The notes under the pieces are model-generated. The model was not told where the DNA came from and ran no database searches. It worked only from the letters and a program-made list of their open reading frames with translations. Source: JAKBCQ01 sp021807585 (GTDB lineage Bacteria; Planctomycetota; Planctomycetia; Isosphaerales; Isosphaeraceae). Taken from it: a stretch of 13,801 nucleotides of DNA. The DNA is taken from the NCBI GenBank assembly GCA_027325115.1, contig DAHWFG010000359.1, forward strand, positions 1 to 13,801, read 5' to 3'. Positions 1-5,669 of the stretch are shown piece after piece (position 1 is the stretch's first letter; each line of letters opens with the position of its first letter). The translations under genes and the position numbers were made by a program.

Positions 1-13
1 GGGTGAGCAATCA

Positions 14-38
14 GCCCCGGCCGGGGCCGGCCCGGGGC
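14..38. repeat. All-G/C block with overlapping palindromes
   Basis: All 25 bases are G or C. Positions 14-27 form a 14-bp perfect palindrome (GCCCCGGCCGGGGC). Alternatively 14-20 can pair with 32-38 as a 7-bp stem. No T tract follows, so it is not a classical terminator. It may lie just downstream of an upstream gene whose end is not recognisable; stop codons occur in all three forward frames by position 78. Confidence 0.4.
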
Positions 39-72
39 GAATGACCAAGCGCGGGCCTGGAACATTCTCCAA

Positions 73-101
73 TTGAACCCGCGGCGCCGCCGACGCATAA
101 T
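73..101 (+). promoter_or_regulatory. Candidate sigma70-type promoter of frr, overlapped by an inverted repeat
   Basis: A -35-like TTGAAC (73-78) is followed after exactly 17 bases by CATAAT (96-101), one base off TATAAT. The start site would be near 108, leaving a leader of about 110 nt before frr. A 9-bp inverted repeat, TGAACCCGC (74-82) and GCGGGTTCA (102-110), overlaps the -35 and abuts the -10, so it could be an operator or an early transcript hairpin. The match is by eye; no binding protein is known. Confidence 0.55.
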
Positions 102-221
102 GCGGGTTCAGAGATTCCGACGCGATGCCGACGATCGAATCAAGCTCCAGCAAAGCTGAATGCGCGCTCGCCGGAATCGATCGATTCTTATTTTGAACAG
201 CCAAGGTGAGGCGGAGGCGTC

Positions 222-782
222 ATGAGCATCGAGGAAATCGTATTGGAAGCCGAGGATCGGATGGAGAAGACGGTCCATCTCCTCGACGACCAACTCCGAG
301 GAGTACGCACCGGACGCGCCTCGACGGGACTCGTCGAATCGATCCGTGTCGATTATTACGGCTCGCCGACTCCGCTCAAACAAATGGCGAATCTGAGCAC
401 GCCCGAGCCTCAGCAGATCTTGATTCGACCGTTTGATCCGACGGTGATCGGCGCAATCGTGAAGGCGATTCAGGCGAGCGATCTCGGCTTAACTCCGAAC
501 TCCGACAACAAGGTCGTTCGGCTCAACGTCCCGGCGCTTTCAATGGAGCAACGGAAGAAGCTGGTGGGGCGTGTCAAAGAACTCGCCGAGGAGGCGCGGG
601 TGTCGCTGCGCAACATCAGGCGCGACGCGAACAAGCAGGCCGAGACCGAACAGACCGATAAAATCCTCACCGAAGACGATCTTGAAACGTGCAAGGAAGA
701 GATTCAATCGCTGATCAAGCGATTCGAGGCCAAGGTGAACGACCGCGCCGAGAAGAAATCGGCGGAGATCCTCGAGCAATAA
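222..782 (+). CDS. frr: Ribosome recycling factor
   Basis: This encodes a 186-residue ribosome recycling factor, the usual length for the family (about 185). With EF-G it splits the post-termination ribosome in the cytoplasm so subunits can be reused. Family features seen are the N-terminal helix start (MSIEEIVLEAEDRMEKTV), the LRGVRTGRAS segment at about 25-34, and the C-terminal half running from LNVPALSMEQRKKLVGRVKE through the Arg-rich helix RVSLRNIRRDANKQ. The ATG is preceded by GGAGG at 5-nt spacing, which fixes the start. In many bacteria frr follows pyrH; no pyrH is visible in the 221 bases upstream, and the gene appears to have its own promoter. A terminator-like element with T7 lies about 200 bases downstream. 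Confidence 0.97.
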   Translation: MSIEEIVLEAEDRMEKTVHLLDDQLRGVRTGRASTGLVESIRVDYYGSPTPLKQMANLSTPEPQQILIRPFDPTVIGAIVKAIQASDLGLTPNSDNKVVRLNVPALSMEQRKKLVGRVKELAEEARVSLRNIRRDANKQAETEQTDKILTEDDLETCKEEIQSLIKRFEAKVNDRAEKKSAEILEQ

Positions 783-972
783 GCGGGATCCAAAAAGATC
801 GATCCGCGATCGACGCGATGAATCGGCTTTCCAAACCGACGCGACGCGCAAGTTTTGGTGTTGCGCTTTTCCTCGGGGGACGAAGAGTAAGTCGTTCGTT
901 GACAAGAGATTAGATCACAGCTACGTCGATCCTCTGGTTTGGAGCCGAAGCCGGAGATGCCGTTCGAATCCG

Positions 973-1037
973 AGCACGAAGCGCGAGCGAGTGAGTCGTT
1001 TTTTTCCGAATCCACGCACTCGCTCGCGCTTCGTGCT
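973..1037. repeat. REPIN-like inverted pair, copies 1 and 2 of a short hairpin element
   Basis: Positions 973-993 and 1017-1037 are exact reverse complements over 21 bases, separated by 23 bases. Each arm contains a 19-mer, CACGAAGCGCGAGCGAGTG (975-993 on +; 1017-1035 on -), that can itself fold: C-A-C pairs with G-T-G, then GC pairs with GC around a GCGA (GNRA-type) tetraloop. Pairs of inverted short hairpins of about 60-70 bp resemble REP doublets (REPINs). The element differs at four positions from the 19-mer at 1163-1181. Confidence 0.75.
975..1005 (+). terminator. Possible intrinsic terminator for frr
   Basis: The small hairpin of repeat copy 1 (975-993) is followed by AGTCG and then seven Ts (999-1005). 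The local stem is short, so termination would be weak, and the T tract starts 5 nt past the stem. The larger 21-bp dyad with 1017-1037 would sequester the T run in its loop instead. Confidence 0.3.
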
Positions 1038-1103
1038 TGTATTACAAATCTATTCGCATATGTAATCTCCATACCGAAGGAAACGGAAAAGCGCCACATG
1101 AAA

Positions 1104-1181
1104 ACGCGCAAGCGAGGGGAATTATTCTATAATATCAGGTTATTTTAAATAAAACAAAAAAACCCTCGCTTGCGCGTCGGG
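1104..1181. repeat. REPIN-like inverted pair, copies 3 and 4 of the same hairpin element
   Basis: Positions 1104-1118 (ACGCGCAAGCGAGGG) and 1163-1177 are exact reverse complements over 15 bases with a 44-base AT-rich spacer. Copy 4 is complete on the minus strand (1163-1181): CCCGACGCGCAAGCGAGGG. Copy 3 lacks the first four positions of the 19-mer. The fold is CCC/GGG, a GA/A internal loop, CGC/GCG and a GCAA tetraloop. Compared with copies 1 and 2, 15 of 19 positions agree. Confidence 0.75.
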
Positions 1182-1183
1182 TT
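1156..1183 (-). terminator. Likely intrinsic terminator for nuoI / the nuo locus
   Basis: On the minus strand, repeat copy 4 reads AACCC-GA-CGC-GCAA-GCG-A-GGGTT and runs straight into seven Ts (1162-1156), then GTTTT. The AACCC/GGGTT outer stem, CGC/GCG inner stem and GNRA-type loop followed by U7 are what an intrinsic terminator needs. It lies about 120 bases past the nuoI stop codon. Confidence 0.5.
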
Positions 1184-1206
1184 AGTGAACACATGAACCC
1201 TTCACC

Positions 1207-1230
1207 ACCCTCCCCGCATGCGGGGAGGGT
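1207..1230. repeat. 24-bp perfect palindrome
   Basis: ACCCTCCCCGCA (1207-1218) is followed directly by its reverse complement TGCGGGGAGGGT (1219-1230). It lies about 75 bases past the nuoI stop. As RNA it would form a strong hairpin with a very short loop, but no T tract follows on either strand, so it may stabilise or trim the nuoI 3' end, or be another interspersed repeat. It is unrelated in sequence to the elements at 973-1181. Confidence 0.65.
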
Positions 1231-1304
1231 TAATGTATGCTTATCCGCGTTTGCAAAGCTTCGATCACGAAGAAATCACCTTGATCGACTCCAAGAATCT
1301 CCCG

Positions 1305-2018
1305 TTACACCCCGACGGGCTTGGGCGCGGCGGGTTTGCTCGCCGCGGGGGCGGGTGTGGGCGCCGCGGTTAGACCCTTCTGGAGCCGTTGCTGCTTCTT
1401 CTTCGCCACCTTGTTCCGCTCGGCGATCTCCTCGGCGCTCTCCCACGCCTCGGGATGCGTCTTCGAATAATACTCGCTCGAAACCAGCAAATCCTGCAGG
1501 CTGTAGACGTGCGTCTGATGCCGCTCGTAATTCGACAATTCAAAATTCTGATCCATCTTGATCGCATCAAACGGACAGTATTCCGAGCAAAGCCCGCAAT
1601 TCATGCAGACATCCATATCAATGAAGAATTCGCGAGGCTGGGGATACGGCTCGCCGTGGTGCGTCTCGGCCTTGGACATCCAGATGCATTGCGGCGGGCA
1701 TACCTTGGCGCAGATGTTGCAGCACGTGCACCGAACGTAGCCGTCTTCCTGGTCGTAGATCAACACCGGCAATACACGAAACCGCTCGTAAACGGGAAGC
1801 CGTTCGTCGGGATATTCGACCGTGAAAACCCCCGAGGTTTTGGAGTCTTGCGTAACGGTCGGCGGCTTCTCGCCGTTGCGGTCGAAGAAGTCGAACCAAA
1901 ACGTTCCCCCGCCGCGCCGTTTCAATCCCCGACCGGCGCGAATATCGACCCAGAACGTCAGCAGGAACCGCCGCAGTGTGATAAAGTGCCCGCGAATCAG
2001 ATGTTGACCGATGTCCAT
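1305..2018 (-). CDS. nuoI: NADH-quinone oxidoreductase subunit I (NuoI-like, two [4Fe-4S] clusters)
   Basis: This is the 237-residue complex I subunit I, which carries clusters N6a and N6b and passes electrons towards NuoB in the membrane-associated peripheral arm. Both cluster motifs are intact: C97-x2-C100-x2-C103-x3-C107-P and C138-x2-C141-x2-C144-x3-C148-P. Two further cysteines, C99 and C111, sit beside the first cluster. The protein is longer than typical NuoI (often 160-200 residues): there is an extra stretch at about 33-62 before the usual EYPDE segment, and an Ala/Pro/Lys tail after about 205. The start is the ATG with GGAGAA 4 nt upstream; an in-frame GTG 63 bases further upstream (2081) has no such support. 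It follows nuoBCD by 144 bases on the same strand, so co-transcription is likely. No nuoH lies between them. Confidence 0.93.
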   Translation of the reverse strand: MDIGQHLIRGHFITLRRFLLTFWVDIRAGRGLKRRGGGTFWFDFFDRNGEKPPTVTQDSKTSGVFTVEYPDERLPVYERFRVLPVLIYDQEDGYVRCTCCNICAKVCPPQCIWMSKAETHHGEPYPQPREFFIDMDVCMNCGLCSEYCPFDAIKMDQNFELSNYERHQTHVYSLQDLLVSSEYYSKTHPEAWESAEEIAERNKVAKKKQQRLQKGLTAAPTPAPAASKPAAPKPVGV

Positions 2019-2101
2019 GTCTTCTCCAACAGTCGTTTCAATGGGAACGAATTCACCCGATGAACGAATCCGGGACCGCACAGCCTATCTTCTCGCCTTG
2101 C

Positions 2102-2146
2102 TTCGTCGCGGGGGGATCGGCCCGAGCGGCCGGGCCGATCGACGAA
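2102..2146 (-). promoter_or_regulatory. Intercistronic stem-loop between nuoBCD and nuoI
   Basis: GATCGGCCC (2115-2123) and GGGCCGATC (2132-2140) form a 9-bp perfect stem with an 8-base loop. An outer stem, TTCGTCG (2102-2108) with CGACGAA (2140-2146), shares one base with it and can stack on it across a bulge. It starts about 16 bases past the nuoBCD stop. There is no T tract, so an RNA-processing or stability role is more likely than termination; this role is inferred. Confidence 0.5.
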
Positions 2147-2162
2147 TCCGTCTCGCTTACCG

Positions 2163-4856
2163 TCAACGATCGACTTCGCCCAGGACGATGTCGAGACTTC
2201 CCAGAATCCCCACGACGTCGGCGACGGTGTGCCCCAGACACATCTTCTCCAGAGCCGTCAGGTTGATGAAGCTCGGGCTCCGCACGTGATACCGATACGC
2301 CGTCGACGAGCCGTCGGCCACCACATAATAACCCAACTCCCCCTTGGGATTCTCAACCCTCGAGTACGCCTCACCCGCCGGAACCTTGATCTGATAGCTC
2401 TTCTTGCCGGGAAGAATCGGGCCTTCGGGAAGATCACGCAACGCTTGCTTAAGAATCTTCACGCTTTCACGCATCTCGATCAAACGCACGTAATACCGAT
2501 CGTAAAGGTCTCCCTTCGACCCGACGATCACATTGAAATCGAACCGATCGTAAATCGAATAAGGAGCGGCGCGACGCAGATCATAAGCGACCCCCGAGGC
2601 CCGCAAAACGGGCCCCGCGGTCGAATAATTGATCGCCTCCTCGCGTGAGAGAACGCCGATCCCGCGGCATCGATCCATCACGATCTCGTTGCGCGAAAGG
2701 TAATGATCGAGTTCGTCGATCTTGCCGTCGAGCCGATCGAAGACGATCCCGTGACACCGCTCGACCCAGCCCGGAGGAAGGTCGAACGCGACCCCGCCAA
2801 AACGGAAATAATTGCACATCATTCGACTTCCCGCGGCCCACTCGAAGAGGTCGAGTATCAGCTCGCGCTCCTCGATCGCGTAAAGCGCGGGGGTGAAAAA
2901 CGCGCCAAGGTCGTTGAGCAGGAAGCCGATCGACCACATGTGGCTGGCGATCCGCGTCAGCTCGGCCATGATCACGCGGATGTACTCGGCCCGCTCGGGA
3001 GGCTTGGCGTCGTCCCCCATCAATTGCTCGACCGCGAGCGCGTAACCGAAGTTGTTCCCCATGCTCGTCAGATAATCGAGCCGATCGGTGAACGGGAAAT
3101 TCATCAAAAACGTGTTTCGTTCGCCGATTTTCTCATGATTGCGATGCATGTACCCCATGACGGGCTTGAGTCCGACAATCGTCTCACCATCGACGCGTAA
3201 ATTCATCCGGAACACGCCGTGCGTGCTGGGATGCTGAGGCCCCATGCTGATGATGAACTGATCGGTGTCGAGCTCGCTGATCTCGACCCCCGCGGGCATG
3301 AAATTCTTCCCCTTGGTGTCGTCGGCGGCGACGAGCGAATTCCAATCGTTGTAATCTTTGGGAACCTTGAGATTCGTCCCGTAGGGATTGATCTCCTCGG
3401 CTCGAAAATGCCTGCCGTCCTCAACGCGACTATCAAAAACCTTCGTCGGCCCCTCGTAATAAGGCTCGAGAAAATCTTTCCGCAGCGGGAAATACGCGTA
3501 CCCGTCCCACATCAAAATACGCTTGAGTTCGGGATGTCCAGTGAACTGGATTCCCATCATATCGTAAACTTCGCGTTCCTGGAAATCGGCGCCGCGCCAG
3601 ATCGAGACGACCGAGGGGAGTTCGCCTTTTCCCTCGGCCTCGTCGACGCGAACCCGCAGCGCGATCACCTTGCCGGGATCGATCGTACTATCGAGCTGAT
3701 AAGAGACCTCGATGCAATCCTCGTAATGAACACTTTGCAGGCTGGCGAGATAATCGTAGCGAATCGAGTTCTCATCGCGCAAATAGCGGCAAACGTCGAT
3801 CAATTTGGCCGCTGGGATCAGCAGCCCCGCTTGGACGATCGTCGCGGTTCCGCCGCCGAATTTTTGGTCGAGCCGATCGGCAAGCTGCTTGAGCGGTTCG
3901 TCTCCGAGCCAAACGAGAGTCGGTTTGGCCTCGGCCTTTTTGGGCTTTTTCGCTCCCGGTTTGGCGGAAGGTTTGGCGGGCTCGGCGGGCGCCTCCGCCG
4001 AAGCGCCGTCGGTCGCGGCCGCGGCTTGCGATTTGGCTCGAATCAGGTCGATCTTGCTCGGCGCCTTGGGAGCGGCGGCGGGAGCGGACGACGATTCCGC
4101 CGCGACGACCTCGGGTTGCGGAGCGGGAATCTTGGCGGGCTTGGGAAGATTCGCCTCGTGCGCCTCCATCAAACCCATCGCGGTCTTCTCGGCGGTCGCC
4201 TCGAGCAGTCGGAGGTCGATCAGATCGGGACCGAGGACCGGAACGGGGACCTCGCGATCGAGCGCCTCCTGATACCACGGCGTGCGCATGTCTTTCTCGC
4301 GACCGGGGAGCAGAAGCGACCCCTTCTCGCCGTCGATCTTCTTTTGCAGCATGATCACGCCGTTGAGCAAAGCCTGCGGCGTGGGAGGACAGCCGGGGAT
4401 ATAAACATCAACGGGAAGGTATTTGTCGATCCCGGAGACGACGTTATACCCTTCTTTGAAGGGCCCGCCGCCGGTGGCGCAGGCGCCCATCGAGATGACG
4501 TACTTCGGCTCGGGCATTTGATCGTAGAGGCGGGCGATCATCGGCATCATCGTTTTGGTGACGGTGCCCGAAACGATCATGACGTCGGCCTGGCGGGGCG
4601 ACCCGCGGAAGACCTCGGCGCCGAACCGCGCGATATCGAACCGGCTCGACGCGGTGCAGATCATCTCGATCGCACAACACGCGAGGCCGAATCCCAGCGG
4701 CCACAAGCTCGACCGACGACCCCAGTTGTAGAAGGTGTCGATCATATCAAGAAATTTCGGCCAATTTGTCACCAGGACGTGCTGTTCGAGCTCTTTTTGA
4801 AGCACGGGATCAATGGTCGTGCTCCACTCGGGACGATAGATCGACGCTGTCGTCAT
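2163..4856 (-). CDS. nuoBCD: NADH-quinone oxidoreductase subunits B, C and D fused (NuoBCD)
   Basis: One 897-residue chain joins three complex I subunits that build the quinone site of the peripheral arm. Residues about 20-230 are NuoB, with the N2 cluster ligands in place: tandem C60-C61 (GLACCAIEM), C126 (GACATGGGPF) and C156 (PGCPP). An Ala/Pro/Lys-rich linker follows (about 235-315). Residues about 316-480 are NuoC (30-kDa), with the signature EREVYDMMGIQFTGHPELKR at about 427-446. Residues about 527-897 are NuoD (49-kDa), with the quinone-site loop GPQHPSTHG (H542, H546), GYMHRNHEKIGE, and the typical end SLDIVLGEVDR. No frameshift is visible and the linker is in frame. Start: ATG at 4856; a TTG 36 bases upstream adds a low-complexity segment and lacks a better ribosome site. 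NuoCD fusions are well known, as in E. coli; B joined as well is much rarer. nuoA is not adjacent. Confidence 0.94.
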   Translation of the reverse strand: MTTASIYRPEWSTTIDPVLQKELEQHVLVTNWPKFLDMIDTFYNWGRRSSLWPLGFGLACCAIEMICTASSRFDIARFGAEVFRGSPRQADVMIVSGTVTKTMMPMIARLYDQMPEPKYVISMGACATGGGPFKEGYNVVSGIDKYLPVDVYIPGCPPTPQALLNGVIMLQKKIDGEKGSLLLPGREKDMRTPWYQEALDREVPVPVLGPDLIDLRLLEATAEKTAMGLMEAHEANLPKPAKIPAPQPEVVAAESSSAPAAAPKAPSKIDLIRAKSQAAAATDGASAEAPAEPAKPSAKPGAKKPKKAEAKPTLVWLGDEPLKQLADRLDQKFGGGTATIVQAGLLIPAAKLIDVCRYLRDENSIRYDYLASLQSVHYEDCIEVSYQLDSTIDPGKVIALRVRVDEAEGKGELPSVVSIWRGADFQEREVYDMMGIQFTGHPELKRILMWDGYAYFPLRKDFLEPYYEGPTKVFDSRVEDGRHFRAEEINPYGTNLKVPKDYNDWNSLVAADDTKGKNFMPAGVEISELDTDQFIISMGPQHPSTHGVFRMNLRVDGETIVGLKPVMGYMHRNHEKIGERNTFLMNFPFTDRLDYLTSMGNNFGYALAVEQLMGDDAKPPERAEYIRVIMAELTRIASHMWSIGFLLNDLGAFFTPALYAIEERELILDLFEWAAGSRMMCNYFRFGGVAFDLPPGWVERCHGIVFDRLDGKIDELDHYLSRNEIVMDRCRGIGVLSREEAINYSTAGPVLRASGVAYDLRRAAPYSIYDRFDFNVIVGSKGDLYDRYYVRLIEMRESVKILKQALRDLPEGPILPGKKSYQIKVPAGEAYSRVENPKGELGYYVVADGSSTAYRYHVRSPSFINLTALEKMCLGHTVADVVGILGSLDIVLGEVDR

Positions 4857-4963
4857 GGCTCTCGGTTCTGGTAAGGGGAATGGGCGAATCAATTCCAGAA
4901 GGTCGGCGACGGTCGGGGGGTCGGTCGACTAGACCGATGGGTCCGCTCCACCTCACGTCGCTT

Positions 4964-4992
4964 ATCCTAATAAGGTCTTTCGCTCGGTTCCA
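4964..4992 (-). promoter_or_regulatory. Weak candidate promoter upstream of nuoBCD
   Basis: On the minus strand TGGAAC (4992-4987) is followed after 17 bases by TAGGAT (4969-4964), inside the near-dyad CTTATTAGGATAAG. The matches to sigma70 consensus are poor (3/6 and 4/6), and GGAAC could instead suggest an ECF-type -35. The leader would be about 100 nt. The rest of the 4857-5168 gap has repeated GGTCGG/GCTCGGT stretches and no convincing gene. Confidence 0.22.
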
Positions 4993-5168
4993 GTGGTCGG
5001 TCGCTCGGTTCGACGAAAACTCGAAAAATCGCGGTCATTCCCCGAGGTCGCTCGCTCGGTCGATCGAAGCGGCGGGCAAGGCGATTTCGACCCCCGCCGC
5101 GATCGCATGGCTCGCTCGAATCGATCCCGCCACTTTCCGCCGGCTACCGCCCTGGACATAATAAAAAC

Positions 5169-5387
5169 ATGGATAAACCCCGCCTTCAAATGACCGTCAC
5201 GGGGATGCTGGGATTGGTCGCGTGCGTCGCGGTCAATCTTTGGCTTTTCCGTCTCGGCCCGCTCCTGGGCATCCTCGGTTTAAACGTAACCAAACATGTA
5301 GTTATCGCCTATCTTTGTCACGTCGTCGGGGTCGACAAACAGAAACCGAAATCGGTCGCGGCGTCCGCCGCTCCGCCGAATGGATGA
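5169..5387 (+). CDS. Small membrane protein of planctomycete type, function unknown
   Basis: This predicts a 72-residue protein. After a short basic start (MDKPRLQMTVTG) there is a hydrophobic segment at about 13-40 (LGLVACVAVNLWLFRLGPLL), then a second apolar stretch around 43-54 (HVVIAYLCHVVG), and a polar Lys/Ala tail. This suggests one or two membrane passes. The build, with a short basic N-terminus, a VAVNLWLFRLGPL-like helix and KHVVIAYLC, resembles small uncharacterised proteins of planctomycetes; that comparison is from memory. No Shine-Dalgarno sequence precedes the ATG. Instead CATAAT (5157-5162) ends 6 bases before it, so the transcript could be leaderless. A 7-bp stem-loop follows the stop by 6 bases. 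It is the only convincing gene between the nuo locus and lspA. Confidence 0.7.
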   Translation: MDKPRLQMTVTGMLGLVACVAVNLWLFRLGPLLGILGLNVTKHVVIAYLCHVVGVDKQKPKSVAASAAPPNG

Positions 5388-5393
5388 AGGGCG

Positions 5394-5413
5394 CGGCGGA
5401 CCAAGATCCGCCG
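5394..5413 (+). terminator. Stem-loop just after the small membrane protein gene
   Basis: CGGCGGA (5394-5400) pairs perfectly with TCCGCCG (5407-5413) around a 6-base loop, 6 bases beyond the stop codon. There is no T tract, so it is at most a non-canonical terminator or a 3'-end stabiliser. The remaining gap to 5669 has no further structure or gene that I can support. Confidence 0.3.
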
Positions 5414-5669
5414 GCTCGCGGTTCGTTCGCATCAAACGCGTTGATTCCGGGAAGCGTCGACCCCCTCGCGACGATTCAACTTGAAGCCGAAATCGCTTGC
5501 TCCCTCCGATCGGCGTTGTAATTAATCAACAGATCGGCGAATTTGTCTTTAAAGCGAAGCTCGAACGTAGGACACTTGGGACGTGACGCGGCGGCGTTTC
5601 ACTCGTTCGCGGACGGCGCGCCGGGGGTCGAATCGATCGCCGTTCGCTCTCTCGGTTTCAGGTGATTTT

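Larger units (their letters stand above)
783..1304. other. Gene-free region between frr and nuoI, rich in hairpin repeats
   Basis: These 522 bases lie between the 3' ends of the convergent genes frr (+) and nuoI (-). A 69-codon forward reading frame at 939-1148 runs through the repeats and shows no protein-like composition, so it is not called. The region holds two inverted pairs of one short hairpin element (973-1037 and 1104-1181), a 24-bp palindrome (1207-1230) and an AT-rich spacer at 1120-1162. It looks like a landing zone for small interspersed repeats that also terminates transcription from both sides. Confidence 0.7.

Noticed and set aside
783..830. GGATC/GATCC pairing just after frr as a terminator
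   Set aside because: The stem is only 5 bp with an extra base, and no T tract follows.
939..1148. 69-codon plus-strand frame between frr and nuoI
   Set aside because: It runs across inverted repeats and has no protein-like composition or ribosome site.
973..1230. CRISPR-like array, because several similar repeats lie close together
   Set aside because: The copies alternate in orientation, the spacing is irregular (23 and 44 bases inside pairs), and no cas gene is present.
3219..4874. 551-codon open frame on the plus strand opposite nuoBCD
   Set aside because: It is the antisense of a clear coding sequence. Its product is rich in Arg, Gly, Leu and Asp with no recognisable domain, as expected from the mirror frame of a GC-rich gene.
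4962..5189. Open frames on both strands in the gap upstream of nuoBCD
   Set aside because: They are Arg/Ser-rich low-complexity products that arise from the GGTCGG/GCTCGGT repeats; there is no start signal.
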